Both the position numbers and the translations under genes were made by a program. The notes under the pieces were generated by a model that saw only the letters and a program-made list of their open reading frames with translations, was not told where the DNA came from and searched no databases. 64,000 bases of DNA from Geobacter sp. (GTDB lineage Bacteria > Desulfobacterota > Desulfuromonadia > Geobacterales > DSM-12255): NCBI GenBank assembly GCA_009684525.1, contig WKKR01000001.1:868001-932000 (forward strand). The letters run 5' to 3'. This document shows, in pieces, positions 9,639 through 18,621 of this stretch (positions within the stretch are counted from its first letter, which is position 1; each line of letters starts with the position of its first letter).

Positions 9639-10238
9639 ATGAAAAATCTGGCGGCGTTACTGGCAGGAGTAGCGATTATGATGTCTGCAGGCACTGCTCT
9701 GGCTTTACCAGCAGAGTGGGGTGTTATTTCGCCTACAGCAATTGAAAGTACTCCAACTTACACTCCATCTTCTGATTTTGGATATTATATTTGGACTGAT
9801 AACACTGAACGCAATTCTTGGCATATAAGATGGATGGATGGTACAAATTCAGGTACTACTGTCTTTTCTGGAACTATTGCCCTTCAAAACAACACCGGAG
9901 TTTTCACTACATTTTCTTTTGAATCTAATGACTTTAATCTTTCAAGTTCAATCGGCGACATCTATTTTTCTAACATTGTACAAGGAGTAGATGGTATTGA
10001 CTTTACAATTACCCAAACAGTAGCGCCGTCATATGTAGGTTTTGATCTTTTTTACCAACTAGCGGGGATGGATGCGAATTACATTTTTCTTGGAGGGAAT
10101 GAGCAGACGGTTGCCAGTTTAGGTGGAGACCAAGACTTTGCAATTGCAGCTCCAGTTCCTGAGCCAGGCACCATCGTTCTCTTCGGTGCTGGTCTTCTTG
10201 GACTCGGCGTCTATGGTCGCAGGCGGTCAAAGAAGTAG
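9639..10238 (+). CDS. PEP-CTERM sorting domain protein
   Basis: A 199-residue exported protein. A signal peptide (MKNLAALLAGVAIMMSAGTALA/LP) is followed by a Ser/Thr/Asn-rich, low-charge body. The C-terminus is a textbook exosortase sorting signal: VPEPG, a hydrophobic helix (TIVLFGAGLLGLGVYG) and the basic tail RRRSKK. Family knowledge says XrtA recognises and cleaves at the PEP motif and the product ends up in the extracellular matrix. The start at 9639 is set by GAGAGGAAACGACA and the signal peptide; an ORF extension upstream is not supported. It is monocistronic, with a sigma-54 promoter before and a hairpin terminator after it. No function is recognisable for the body. Confidence 0.88.
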   Translation: MKNLAALLAGVAIMMSAGTALALPAEWGVISPTAIESTPTYTPSSDFGYYIWTDNTERNSWHIRWMDGTNSGTTVFSGTIALQNNTGVFTTFSFESNDFNLSSSIGDIYFSNIVQGVDGIDFTITQTVAPSYVGFDLFYQLAGMDANYIFLGGNEQTVASLGGDQDFAIAAPVPEPGTIVLFGAGLLGLGVYGRRRSKK

Positions 10239-10260
10239 ACTGTAAAAAAATCCGACAATA

Positions 10261-10293
10261 CCAAAGGGGCCATCCATTCGGGTGGCCCTTTGG
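10261..10293 (+). terminator. Rho-independent terminator after the PEP-CTERM gene
   Basis: A strong imperfect hairpin: CCAAAGGGGCCA pairs with GGTGGCCCTTTGG around a short loop. It ends 55 bases past the stop codon and is followed by TATTTGT. A-rich sequence on the other side could let it work in both directions. Confidence 0.75.
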
Positions 10294-10674
10294 TATTTGT
10301 GCAGTCAGAAACTTGATGTTTTTCACACTAACTCAGTGCTAAATAATGTTGTCATGTACCCAGGCAAAGCCATGAGTTTGAATTCTAGTCATGTTTATCA
10401 GATGACCGTTCCAATCTACATCACTGGAAACAAAAGTCTTCCTCAGGGGCTGCTTAAATTTAATCCAAAAACGGATTTGCATGCCAATTTAAAATTATTT
10501 TCATATGACGCCTTCTGTCATTTTGTAAGGTTTGTCTTGTAATAATAAAGCTCTAAATCAATACCCTTCAAAACCATATCCCTCCGTTTGAGGGTAACTG
10601 CCTTCGCAGTCAAAAATTTACCCACCAGTCAATTACCAGTTTTCCCAAAAAGTACCACACACAAGCATTTAAAC
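10294..10674. other. Intergenic stretch without a recognisable gene
   Basis: About 380 AT-rich bases between the PEP-CTERM terminator and the ssrA terminator. Short ORFs (for example 10282-10542) lack a ribosome binding site, run through the terminator and have no family resemblance. I see no tRNA, integrase remnant or clear copy of the ssrA 3' end here. It forms the border between the AT-rich left block and the GC-rich rest. Confidence 0.6.
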
Positions 10675-10703
10675 AAAAAACCCGCCATTTCTAGCGGGTT
10701 CTG
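10675..10703 (-). terminator. Rho-independent terminator of ssrA
   Basis: Read on the minus strand: AGAACCCGCTAGAAATGGCGGGTTTTTTG, that is, stem ACCCGCT/GGCGGGT followed by six T residues. It lies about 25 bases past the tmRNA 3' end. Confidence 0.85.
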
Positions 10704-10728
10704 ATTCAGCTTGTGGGCTTCAGTTAAT

Positions 10729-11081
10729 TGGTGGAGGTGGCGGGAATCGAACCCGCGTCCGAAGATCATCCACAGAAGGCGTCTACATGCTTATACCAGT
10801 ATTTGGTTTAACCACCCGAAACTCCACTGGCCGGGATTTCCGGGGAGCGATCCTGCTTTGATTTCGCATCCGGGCCACAGGCGCTCCCATCAGCTATCCC
10901 ACTAAAATGACGATTCTTCCTCCCCCGCGGGAGAGAGTCGGAGAATCGGTAGCAGGTTATTAAGCTGCTACGGCGTAATTATAGTTATCGGCGTCTATAT
11001 CGCCCCGGATTGTTTAACGAGCCACCCGGACCTCGGCATGCAACCTTTGCTTATTATCCCCGTCGAAACCTGGACACCCCC
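10729..11081 (-). ncRNA. ssrA: tmRNA (ssrA)
   Basis: About 353 bases. The 5' end (minus strand) is GGGGGTGTCCAGGTTTCGAC and the 3' end is TTCGATTCCCGCCACCTCCA plus CCA, so the tRNA-like acceptor arm and encoded CCA are both present. The tag frame reads GCC GAT AAC TAT AAT TAC GCC GTA GCA GCT TAA TAA (10992 down to 10957), giving ADNYNYAVAA with two stops. tmRNA rescues stalled ribosomes by trans-translation with SmpB, whose gene is directly upstream on the same strand. The 3' end of ssrA is a common integration target of phages and islands; the AT-rich exopolysaccharide block begins on that side. Confidence 0.97.
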
Positions 11082-11107
11082 ATATTGTTTTTTCTACCTC
11101 TTTCTTT

Positions 11108-11136
11108 ACTATACGTGTTCAAACCCCTGAAGTAAA
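11108..11136 (-). promoter_or_regulatory. Sigma-70-type promoter of ssrA
   Basis: On the minus strand, -35 TTTACT and -10 TATAGT are separated by 17 bases. They lie about 30 bases before the mature tmRNA 5' end, leaving room for a leader removed by RNase P. The -35 box is only a 4/6 match. Confidence 0.5.
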
Positions 11137-11152
11137 CAGACAAGAACAGCCA

Positions 11153-11611
11153 TCACCCTTTCTGCCGCTCCTTCAGAGCTTGGGCCATATCCCGTTTCTG
11201 ATCCTTTTTCTTCAGATCATCACGCTTGTCATACAGCTTCTTCCCTTTGGCCAACCCCAGCTCAACCTTCACCAAGCCGTCCTTGAAATAGAGCCGCAGG
11301 GGTATCAGGGAATAGCCCCGCTCCTGGGTCTTGATGAACAGCTTGCCGATCTCGTTCTTGTGGAAAAGGAGCTTGCGCACCCTGTCAGGGTCGTGGTTCT
11401 CACGATTGCCAAAATCATAGGGCGAGATGTGCAGGTTATGGAGAAAGATCTCCCCCCCGCGCACAAGTGCAAATGCATCGTTCAGGTTTGCCTTGCCGAG
11501 ACGGAGCGATTTTACCTCGGTCCCCTGCAGGACAATCCCTGCCTCGAATTTCTCTTCGATGAAATAATCGTGGTAAGCCTTTTTATTGTTACTGATGAGC
11601 TTCTCTGCCAT
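11153..11611 (-). CDS. smpB: SsrA-binding protein SmpB
   Basis: A 152-residue cytoplasmic protein that binds tmRNA and brings it to stalled ribosomes. The sequence reads clearly as Smp[78 protein letters not shown], and the basic tail [19 protein letters not shown]. Length is normal. It is followed, 71 bases downstream on the same strand, by ssrA, a common arrangement. The start ATG at 11611 gives the family N-terminus. Confidence 0.97.
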   Translation of the reverse strand: MAEKLISNNKKAYHDYFIEEKFEAGIVLQGTEVKSLRLGKANLNDAFALVRGGEIFLHNLHISPYDFGNRENHDPDRVRKLLFHKNEIGKLFIKTQERGYSLIPLRLYFKDGLVKVELGLAKGKKLYDKRDDLKKKDQKRDMAQALKERQKG

Positions 11612-11668
11612 GGCCAGATAGTAGCAGAGAGGCCTGGGGACTGCAAGGGAAAGGGTTACGGCGGGAGG

Positions 11669-12928
11669 TCAGAGCGAATGGACGACCTCACCCGTGCGGT
11701 AAACCGCGTGCAGAGACCCGGTTTCAAGGAGGGTAGCCGCCACCCGCCCCTTGTCGAGCGGACCTGCCGGCTGAATCACTTGGATGTTGGCCAGTCGTCC
11801 CGGCTCGAGCGTACCGACCTCCTGTTCCAGGTGCAGGGAACGGGCTCCTCCCGCAGTTGCCAACGCCAGGAGTTCGTCAGGGGAAAAGAGCCGGGGAAAA
11901 CGCTCATAGAGATAGCGGATCTCGTCCCAGACAGACAGGGAATCATTACTCGCCAGAGAGTCGGTCCCCACCGCAAGGGGAATGCCCGCACTCTTGAACA
12001 GCATGAAGGGGGGCGCACCGACGGCGAGCCGCTCGTTGCTGCGCGGGCAGAGTACGATGCTTGCCCCATACTCCCTCATGCAGGCGACGTCTGCCGGCGT
12101 GACATGGACGCAATGGACAGCAGATGTTCGCGGAGTAAGCCCACCTGCCGCCTGAAGCAGACCTACCGGGGATACACGGCGCGGTGCCGGGAGATACGAC
12201 TCCCAGCCGACAAAGGGATAGAGCTGCTCTGCGATCTTGCCGCTTGAGTCGAAGCAGAATTCGACCTCTTCCGCAGATTCTGCAAGATGGATCATCAGGG
12301 GAAGGGAGCGCTGCTCGGACAACGCAACCAGATCTCCCAGGAACTCCCCGGAAAGGGTATGCGGTGCATGGGGGGATATGCCAGGGGAAAGAGAGTCCCC
12401 AGAAAAGGAGGTGAGCGCCTCGGCAATGGCAGTACGCCGCTCCAGACCCTGCTGCGCCGATTGACCGATGGCCTCGCAATAGATGCGCCCCGAGACACCC
12501 AGCTGCCGATACAGGGTGAGCAGGGAAAGATCGGTGAGAATCTCCCCAATGGTTGTGGTCCCGCTCTCCAGAGAGATTCGCGCCCCCTCCCGTACTGAGT
12601 GTTCCAGCTCGCTCCTGTCCAGGCCGCGTCGCAGCTTTATGACCTGGATAATCCAGTCAACGTAGGTCCTGGGGGCATAATCCAGCCCTTTGCGCAGCTT
12701 CCACGCTGGGAAGTGAGTCAGTTCCAGATGGGTATGGGCATTGACCATCCCCGGCATAATGACGTAACCGGGATATTCCTCTACCGGAAGATGGAACTCC
12801 GACTTCATGTCATCCAGCGAACCGACGGCGATGATTCTTCCGTCTCGCACGACAACCGCGCCACCTTCCAGAGGTGGCCTGCCCGAGGTGTAGAGCATTG
12901 AAGCGGCAATGATCTTCATGGCACCCAT
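11669..12928 (-). CDS. Amidohydrolase-family deaminase/chlorohydrolase
   Basis: A 419-residue metal-dependent hydrolase of the amidohydrolase superfamily (cytosine deaminase/chlorohydrolase branch, related to MtaD/SAH deaminases). The metal-binding HxH is in NAHTHLELTH (H65, H67). ISPHAPHTL, MIHLAESAEE, HCVHVTPAD and GTDSLASND supply the later metal and substrate ligands. The end (LGTLEPGRLANIQVI) is the usual amidohydrolase finish. Substrate cannot be told from sequence; S-adenosylhomocysteine or methylthioadenosine deamination or another amine is possible. The start at 12928 has GGAAGGGG about nine bases upstream; an alternative Met lies three codons later. Confidence 0.82.
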   Translation of the reverse strand: MGAMKIIAASMLYTSGRPPLEGGAVVVRDGRIIAVGSLDDMKSEFHLPVEEYPGYVIMPGMVNAHTHLELTHFPAWKLRKGLDYAPRTYVDWIIQVIKLRRGLDRSELEHSVREGARISLESGTTTIGEILTDLSLLTLYRQLGVSGRIYCEAIGQSAQQGLERRTAIAEALTSFSGDSLSPGISPHAPHTLSGEFLGDLVALSEQRSLPLMIHLAESAEEVEFCFDSSGKIAEQLYPFVGWESYLPAPRRVSPVGLLQAAGGLTPRTSAVHCVHVTPADVACMREYGASIVLCPRSNERLAVGAPPFMLFKSAGIPLAVGTDSLASNDSLSVWDEIRYLYERFPRLFSPDELLALATAGGARSLHLEQEVGTLEPGRLANIQVIQPAGPLDKGRVAATLLETGSLHAVYRTGEVVHSL

Positions 12929-12965
12929 TACATCAGTCCCCTTCCTGTTCTACTCAGAGTGTACC

Positions 12966-13008
12966 AGGGGGAAAAACAAAGGGCAAAGGGGATTTGTCCC
13001 GTTTGCCC
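12966..13008 (-). terminator. Terminator after panD
   Basis: On the minus strand GGGCAAACGGGA pairs with TCCCCTTTGCCC (one mismatch) and is followed by TTTGTTTTTCCC. It lies about 80 bases after the panD stop and would end the pan operon before the amidohydrolase gene. Confidence 0.65.
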
Positions 13009-13085
13009 TGAGTCGTTTTCCCGAGGAAACATGCCATAGTGTCCCGGTCACAGCCTCCCCGGTCTATCGATTCCCGCCCCTGTGG

Positions 13086-13484
13086 CTACCAGGCGACCTT
13101 CTTCAGCTTTGCCTGGCCGGCGTCCTCTTTGCGGCTCGGCAGCATCCTGTTCTTGTCATCCACAAAGACCAATTTTGGCTCATGGTTCAACGCCGCCTCG
13201 TTCTCCATGTCGACAAAACTGGCGATGATCACCAGGTCCTTCGGTGCCACCATGCGCGCTGCAGCTCCATTCAGGCAGATCACCCCGGAACCTCGCTCTC
13301 CCTCGATGGCGTAGGTCTCAAGACGGCTGCCATTGGTGACGTTCCAGATGGCGACAGCTTCGTAGGGTATGATATCGGCCGCTTCCATCAGGTCGAGATC
13401 AATGGTTACACTCCCCTCGTAGTGCAGGTCGGCACCGGTAACAGTTGCGCGGTGAATCTTGCTCTTCAGCATCTTTCTTTGCAT
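13086..13484 (-). CDS. panD: Aspartate 1-decarboxylase proenzyme
   Basis: 132 residues. It makes beta-alanine for pantothenate. The self-cleavage site is EGSVTID with Gly24-Ser25, so Ser25 becomes the pyruvoyl group; Lys9 and the NGAAAR motif (residues about 72-77) are present. The ATG at 13484 is preferred because GGGGGAGG lies nine bases upstream and the protein then starts [12 protein letters not shown] as usual; the ATG three codons earlier sits directly on the ribosome binding site. Only one base separates it from the panC stop, so the genes are coupled. A C-terminal extension of about ten residues ([14 protein letters not shown]) is slightly long. Confidence 0.95.
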   Translation of the reverse strand: MQRKMLKSKIHRATVTGADLHYEGSVTIDLDLMEAADIIPYEAVAIWNVTNGSRLETYAIEGERGSGVICLNGAAARMVAPKDLVIIASFVDMENEAALNHEPKLVFVDDKNRMLPSRKEDAGQAKLKKVAW

Positions 13485-13485
13485 G

Positions 13486-14337
13486 TCAGTCATCCTCCCC
13501 CATAATTCCGTTGTCGATTAGTCTGGTCTGTCCAATTTTCACAGCCAACGCCAGAAGGGTACGGTGATCTGCCTGGCTGCATTCCGCCAGAGTGTCGCCA
13601 TCGCGATACTCCAGATAGTCGATGAGAGCTGCGGGTTCTTCGGCAATGATGGCTTCTGCGCGTTCACGGAGACGGGTCACCGAGGTCTCGCCAGCGCGAA
13701 AGGCAGTACGGGCCGCAGCAATGGCCCTGTTGAGACAGAGAGCACTCCGGCGCTCTGCAGATGAGAGGTAGCTGTTGCGCGAACTCATGGCGAGACCGTC
13801 AGGCTCGCGGATGATCGGCATCCCCACGATCTCCACAGCCATATTCAGATCGGCCGCCATGCGGCGTATCACAGCAAGCTGCTGGAAATCCTTCTTGCCG
13901 AACAGAGCCAGATCTGGCTGCACGATGTTGAAGAGCTTGCAGACAACCGTGGTGACCCCCCGGAAATGCCCGGGACGGCTGGCACCGCAGAGGGGAAGCG
14001 TAAGCCTTTCGACGTCGACGAATGTCTCAAACCCCGTAGGGTACATCTCGGTCGCAGTCGGCGCAAAGATCAGATCGACACCCGCCTCTCCAGCCAGTGC
14101 CGAGTCACGTTCCATGTCCCGTGGGTACCGTTCGAAGTCCTCCCCCACCCCGAACTGGGTCGGATTGACGAAGATGCTCGTGACCAGCAGGTCGCAGCGC
14201 TTTCGGCCCTCACTCATGAGTGAGGCATGACCTTGGTGCAAAAACCCCATGGTCGGCACCAGGCCAATGCTCTTGCCTGCCCCACGGGTGGTGCGGGCAA
14301 TGGACTGCATCTCTGCTATGGACGTGACAATACGCAT
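13486..14337 (-). CDS. panC: Pantothenate synthetase (pantoate-beta-alanine ligase)
   Basis: 283 residues. It joins pantoate and beta-alanine using ATP. Motifs are [14 protein letters not shown] (28-41, with the HxGH nucleotide motif), [24 protein letters not shown] and FGKKDFQQL, and SSRNSYL near 190. The true start is ATG 14337, one base past the panB stop (TGATATG); upstream in-frame codons lie inside panB and are not needed. The middle gene of panB-panC-panD, which together with pyruvate-derived ketoisovalerate gives complete pantothenate synthesis apart from ketopantoate reductase. Confidence 0.95.
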   Translation of the reverse strand: MRIVTSIAEMQSIARTTRGAGKSIGLVPTMGFLHQGHASLMSEGRKRCDLLVTSIFVNPTQFGVGEDFERYPRDMERDSALAGEAGVDLIFAPTATEMYPTGFETFVDVERLTLPLCGASRPGHFRGVTTVVCKLFNIVQPDLALFGKKDFQQLAVIRRMAADLNMAVEIVGMPIIREPDGLAMSSRNSYLSSAERRSALCLNRAIAAARTAFRAGETSVTRLRERAEAIIAEEPAALIDYLEYRDGDTLAECSQADHRTLLALAVKIGQTRLIDNGIMGEDD

Positions 14338-14338
14338 A

Positions 14339-15142
14339 TCAGTTGAACGAGTGAGCTTCCGTGGGGAACTCGCCACTCTTGACCTCGGTAATGTAGGCGT
14401 TCACTGCATCGGCAATGAGGGAACGGGCATCCGCATATCTCTTGACGAATTTTGGTGAATACTTCTCGCACAGCCCCAGGATGTCGTGGAGCACCAGGAC
14501 CTGTCCGTCGCATCCCGGCCCGGCACCGATGCCGATGGTCGGGATGGAGAGCTGCTCGGTGATCCTCCTGGCGAGTTTCTGGGGGATCCCCTCCAGCACG
14601 ACCGCAAAGGCCCCTGCTTCCTGCACTGCCAGGGCATCGACGACGAGCTGCTCGGCGTGCTCCTCCTTCTTCCCCTGCACCCGGTAACCGCCCATGCGGT
14701 GTATGGATTGGGGGGTCAGGCCGATATGCCCCATGACCGGTATATCGATGGAAGCGATAGCCCGGATGGCGTCGACCATGTTGGCGCCCCCCTCCAGCTT
14801 TACCGCAGCGGCTCCGGCCTCCTTGATGAGCCGGCCGGCGTTCAGGCGCGCCTGCCCGACATCCACCTGATAGGAAAGAAACGGCATATCCGCCACCACG
14901 AGGGCACGCGGCTGTGCGCGCATCACGGCCCGGGTGTGATAGATCACCTCATCGAGGGTTACCGGCAGGGTATTCTCATGGCCGGCGACGACCACCCCGA
15001 GCGAGTCGCCAACCAAAAGGATATCCAGACCGCAACCGTCGAGTATCCGGGCAGTAGGATAATCGTAACAGGTCAGGACACTGATCCTGGTCCCTTCAGC
15101 CTTCATCTTCTGGATATCGAGAATGGTTGTCTGCTTGCGCAT
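14339..15142 (-). CDS. panB: 3-methyl-2-oxobutanoate hydroxymethyltransferase
   Basis: 267 residues, normal length. It adds a hydroxymethyl group from methylene-THF to ketoisovalerate to give ketopantoate. Motifs: [79 protein letters not shown] and [20 protein letters not shown]. The Mg-binding aspartates (in GDSLG and ADMPF) are present. First gene of the pan operon. Its roughly 250-base leader contains two hairpins and a palindrome, listed separately. Confidence 0.96.
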   Translation of the reverse strand: MRKQTTILDIQKMKAEGTRISVLTCYDYPTARILDGCGLDILLVGDSLGVVVAGHENTLPVTLDEVIYHTRAVMRAQPRALVVADMPFLSYQVDVGQARLNAGRLIKEAGAAAVKLEGGANMVDAIRAIASIDIPVMGHIGLTPQSIHRMGGYRVQGKKEEHAEQLVVDALAVQEAGAFAVVLEGIPQKLARRITEQLSIPTIGIGAGPGCDGQVLVLHDILGLCEKYSPKFVKRYADARSLIADAVNAYITEVKSGEFPTEAHSFN

Positions 15143-15161
15143 CTGAACCCCATAAACACAA

Positions 15162-15186
15162 AACGCCCACCAAAACGGAGGGCGTT
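15162..15186 (-). terminator. Terminator-like hairpin in the panB leader (possible attenuator)
   Basis: On the minus strand AACGCCC pairs with GGGCGTT around an 11-base loop and is followed by TTGTGTTT. It sits only about 20 bases before the panB ATG, so it could interrupt transcripts entering the pan operon. Confidence 0.4.
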
Positions 15187-15198
15187 GTTCGACACGCT

Positions 15199-15217
15199 CG
15201 GGACACTCAATGTCCCG
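15199..15217. repeat. Perfect 19-base inverted repeat upstream of panB
   Basis: CGGGACACTCAATGTCCCG: seven-base arms around a five-base loop. It could be a protein operator or part of a leader RNA fold. It lies about 57 bases before panB. Confidence 0.45.
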
Positions 15218-15277
15218 GAAAAAGCGTTGACTATTGCCGTCCGTCCCGGTTCTCTACGAATCCAGGCGGTATGTATG

Positions 15278-15341
15278 AAAAAAGGCAGATGGGGGTCGTG
15301 TAGCTGCTCCGCTCATGTAGCGGGCCAAACCCCATCTGCCT
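15278..15341 (-). terminator. Terminator of the chemotaxis-receptor gene
   Basis: On the minus strand AGGCAGATGGGG pairs perfectly with CCCCATCTGCCT and is followed by TTTTTT. The roughly 35-base loop contains its own small stem (CCGCT/AGCGG). It starts about 48 bases after the receptor stop codon. The stem is longer than usual for a simple terminator. Confidence 0.75.
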
Positions 15342-15389
15342 GAGGATGTAACATATCAGGTTTATGTTTGTCCAGATTAATTTTTCAAC

Positions 15390-17378
15390 TTATTCGCCGA
15401 ACTCTTTCATTAATTCCAACTCTTTGACAACGGCGGCACTGTCATCGCGGCGTTTCTCCAGGTCCTCGAAGATGCCGAGCACCATTCTGCCGACTGATTC
15501 GACCGCATGCTTGATCTCCTTGCCGTCATCCACCTGGCGTCCCGTGGCACCCACCATCTCCTGGGTCATCTCCTTGATGGTGTTGATGGCACGCAGGATA
15601 CTCCGGGTGGCATTTGCCTGCTCCTTGGAGGCGGTGAAGATCTGCGAGGTCATGGCGCTGACGTCCTCTATGGACCGGGTGACCATCTGGACGCTCCTGG
15701 CCTGTTCCTCGGTGGCGATCCTGATCTGGTGGGTCATATCCATGGCCTGGTTCGAGCTGTTGAGGATCACCTGCAGGGCGGCACCGGTCTCCTGCCCCAG
15801 TTGCACCCCTTTCTGCACCAGCTCCTTGGTCAGGGTGACATTGCTCGCCGCCGTCCTGGACTCGGTCATGATCTCTTCGATGATGCCGGTGATCTCGCCG
15901 GTGGACTGGCCCGTCTGCAGCGACAGGTTGCGAATCTCGTCGGCAACGACACCGAAGCTCTTGCCGTATTCGCCCGCCTGCGCCGCAATGATGGAAGCAT
16001 TGAGGGCCAGAAGATTGGTCCGTTTGGTGATGTCGTTGATGACACCGACAATACTCTCGATCCGGCTGCTGTTTTCCGAAAGGCGCTTGATCCCTTTGTA
16101 GGAAAGATCGACCGAACACTGAATTTCCGCCAGGGAGGCTATGGTCTCTTCCACAACCGCCTTGCTCCGGTCTGCCTGGGCCTTTACCTGGCTGGAGACC
16201 TGATGGGAAACGACCGTGTTCTTTTCCACGTTGACAATGGTTGCATTGATCTCTTCCATGGCGGAGACCGATTTTTCCACTGTTTCCGACAGTGCATCCA
16301 GATTGCGGGAGACCTGTTCGATGGCAACGGAGATCTCGCCCACTGCCGAACTGGTATCGTCGACCGCTGCAAGCACGCTCTCGGAAGCCCCGGCAATATG
16401 GGCGGTATTGTCGGTCAAGGAATCAACGTACCCCTTCAGGTTCAATACGTTGCGTGCATATTCCTCGCGGTTTTTCAGCAGACCGGCAAAGGTATTCCCC
16501 AACTCCACCGTCAGGGTGTCAATGGATTTGAGCAGGTTGATCCGGGTCATGGCAGATGCTGCCTGGTCAGCAACGAGCTTGACCGTGTCCACGTCCGAAT
16601 CGTTGAGATCTCTCTTGGAAAACTTGTTGTCCACGCCAAAGACACCAACCGACTCTCCCTTGATGACAATGGGGCAGAGGATGAAACTGCGCGACCTGAT
16701 GGGCGCCAGTCCATCGTACGGGGGCTGGATATGATACTCTGGCGGCATGCTCCTGATATCTTCCACAAGGTAGGGCCGCTTCTCCACAATGGCCTTGTTG
16801 ATTATGCCGACCCTCTCGTCAAGGGGGAGGACCACGGAGGAGGGGTCAAACCCTTCGCTACGGTTGGCAGCAGCAAAGCGCAGGGATGTGCGCAGCTCGT
16901 CGATCATCAGGATGTTGACCCGCTCGTACCCGAGGATCTCGCTCAGGCCCTCGGCACAGAGGGACAGCACCTCCTGGAGATCGATGGTGCGTTGGATACG
17001 GCTGCTGATCTGGTGAAAGTTCTTGATGTTGTTGTCGAGGGCCTTGAAGCGGGATTCGAAAATCTCCTTTTGGGAGGCAACCTGATTGTTCAGGTCATCG
17101 AGCTGGACAGCCCTCTCCTGCAGCACATCACCGCTCCTGCCGAGGAAAAAGCCGAGCCCCCCCATCACCATGGCTGTTCCTATCCCCATATAGGTATAGA
17201 GCGCGGCATGATAGGGGCTCCGGGAAAGATCCGCCAGAAGTCGCACGAAAAATGACTCGCCATTGGCAAAGAGCATTGCCTGCATAAATGCCCAGACCAC
17301 CGGAGCACTGACGCCAAGGGCAACCCCAATGGCCGCATACCGAATCTTCCTGCCGTTTAACGATTGGCTCGTTTGCAT
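15390..17378 (-). CDS. Methyl-accepting chemotaxis protein with GAF domain
   Basis: 662 residues. Two hydrophobic helices near residues 14-37 and 58-80 anchor it in the inner membrane with a short periplasmic loop. A coiled-coil stretch follows, then a GAF sensor domain (about 125-270, including [16 protein letters not shown] and [12 protein letters not shown]). A long signalling domain comes last, with the conserved hairpin tip [20 protein letters not shown]. The glutamine/alanine-rich sites ([16 protein letters not shown]) suit methylation. Because the GAF domain is cytoplasmic, the signal sensed is likely intracellular (ligand unknown). No CheB/CheR-binding C-terminal pentapeptide is seen. 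No che genes are adjacent. Confidence 0.9.
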   Translation of the reverse strand: MQTSQSLNGRKIRYAAIGVALGVSAPVVWAFMQAMLFANGESFFVRLLADLSRSPYHAALYTYMGIGTAMVMGGLGFFLGRSGDVLQERAVQLDDLNNQVASQKEIFESRFKALDNNIKNFHQISSRIQRTIDLQEVLSLCAEGLSEILGYERVNILMIDELRTSLRFAAANRSEGFDPSSVVLPLDERVGIINKAIVEKRPYLVEDIRSMPPEYHIQPPYDGLAPIRSRSFILCPIVIKGESVGVFGVDNKFSKRDLNDSDVDTVKLVADQAASAMTRINLLKSIDTLTVELGNTFAGLLKNREEYARNVLNLKGYVDSLTDNTAHIAGASESVLAAVDDTSSAVGEISVAIEQVSRNLDALSETVEKSVSAMEEINATIVNVEKNTVVSHQVSSQVKAQADRSKAVVEETIASLAEIQCSVDLSYKGIKRLSENSSRIESIVGVINDITKRTNLLALNASIIAAQAGEYGKSFGVVADEIRNLSLQTGQSTGEITGIIEEIMTESRTAASNVTLTKELVQKGVQLGQETGAALQVILNSSNQAMDMTHQIRIATEEQARSVQMVTRSIEDVSAMTSQIFTASKEQANATRSILRAINTIKEMTQEMVGATGRQVDDGKEIKHAVESVGRMVLGIFEDLEKRRDDSAAVVKELELMKEFGE

Positions 17379-17511
17379 AATAATGCCCAGATCCTCCCCT
17401 GGATATTTTCAATCCATTACATAACCGACATATGTTTATTACTTGTCGGACTATCGATCCGGAACTGTAGCACAGAGTTGGCGCAACATGCGAGCAGGAT
17501 ATGGCGCCGGG

Positions 17512-18600
17512 CTAACGGCCAACCATGATCCCCAGCTCTTCGGCAGCTTGGACCATTTCCCCGTGCGGATCCACGAGCTTCAATTCCCGTATCGCCTGTT
17601 CAATGGCAACCGAACGGATCTTGGTTCCTCGCAGGCATGCCATCTGCCCATAGGCCTCCGCCTCGATCAACTCAAGCGCCTTGAGCCCGAAGCGGCTCCC
17701 CAGACAGCGATCAAAGGTCGATGGCGATCCGCCCCGCTGCAGATGGCCGAGAACGGTTACCCTGGTATCCATGTCCAGGCAGGTGGCAATCCGTGCCGCA
17801 ACATAATCGCCTATCCCACCAAGGCGTTCCACCGGCTGACCGGCAGATGCCCCCGATTTCACAACCCGGTCGCCACCGCTGGGGAATGCACCCTCGGCCG
17901 CAACGAGGATACTGAAGCGGCTGCCGCGACGACGGCGCTGATCGATCGCCTGGCAGATCTTCTCCACCGTAAAGGGGATCTCCGGGATGAGGATGACATC
18001 GGCACCGCCGGATATTCCGGATTCAAGGGCAATCCAGCCGGCATACCGTCCCATCACCTCCATCACCATGACCCGGTGGTGGCTTTCCGCAGTGGAATGG
18101 AGCTTGTCCAGCGCATCAGTCGCGGTTTCCAGCGCCGTATTGTAGCCAAAGGTAACATCGGTCTCCATCAGATCGTTGTCGATGGTCTTCGGCACCCCGA
18201 CCACAGGAATGCCTTTCTGCATCAATTGCAACGCAATCGCCAGCGAACCTTCACCGCCGACCACGACAATGGCGTCGATTCCCTTTTTCCTGATGGTCCG
18301 GACAACCTCGTCCGTGACATCAACGATTTCCTTCTTTCCGTCTTTTTCAATTACACGGGAGAATGGGGTGCCCTTATTCGTCGTCCCCAGGATCGTCCCC
18401 CCACGCGGCAGGATGCCCCGCACGTCGTCCAGCCCAAGCGGCCTGATTTTCGTTTCATCGAGCAGGCCGTCAAAGCCGTCTTCGATCCCGATCACCTGCC
18501 AGTTCCTGTGCAACAGGGCACCTTTCACCACACCGCGGATAACGGCGTTCAGACCAGGGCAATCCCCGCCACCCGTCAGGATTCCAATGGTTTTCGCCAT
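17512..18600 (-). CDS. pfkA: 6-phosphofructokinase (group III, mixed-substrate type)
   Basis: 362 residues. It phosphorylates fructose 6-phosphate, the committed step of glycolysis. Motifs: GILTGGGDCPGLNAVIRG (7-23), GGEGS (115-119), PKTIDND (137-143, catalytic Asp), the MEVMGR substrate motif and LGHLQRGG. Glu in GGEGS, where classical ATP enzymes have Asp, together with EDGFDGLL, points to the group III branch, whose members use ATP or PPi, so the phosphoryl donor cannot be read with certainty. The start at 18600 is set by AGGAGG ten bases upstream; the two upstream Met codons lie on or before that site. It follows the ROK kinase gene by 21 bases. Confidence 0.92.
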   Translation of the reverse strand: MAKTIGILTGGGDCPGLNAVIRGVVKGALLHRNWQVIGIEDGFDGLLDETKIRPLGLDDVRGILPRGGTILGTTNKGTPFSRVIEKDGKKEIVDVTDEVVRTIRKKGIDAIVVVGGEGSLAIALQLMQKGIPVVGVPKTIDNDLMETDVTFGYNTALETATDALDKLHSTAESHHRVMVMEVMGRYAGWIALESGISGGADVILIPEIPFTVEKICQAIDQRRRRGSRFSILVAAEGAFPSGGDRVVKSGASAGQPVERLGGIGDYVAARIATCLDMDTRVTVLGHLQRGGSPSTFDRCLGSRFGLKALELIEAEAYGQMACLRGTKIRSVAIEQAIRELKLVDPHGEMVQAAEELGIMVGR

Positions 18601-18621
18601 ACGATTCATGCCTCCTGGCAT

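Noticed and set aside
10282-10542. 86-codon ORF after the PEP-CTERM gene
   Set aside because: It begins within the terminator hairpin, has no ribosome binding site and no recognisable motif.
10729-10800. tRNA gene
   Set aside because: The T-arm and CCA end belong to the tmRNA, whose tag frame and 5' half are also present.
15240-15345. Cyclic di-GMP (GEMM) riboswitch in the chemotaxis-panB gap
   Set aside because: The conserved GEMM core and tetraloop-receptor sequences are missing; a terminator with T-run explains the hairpin.
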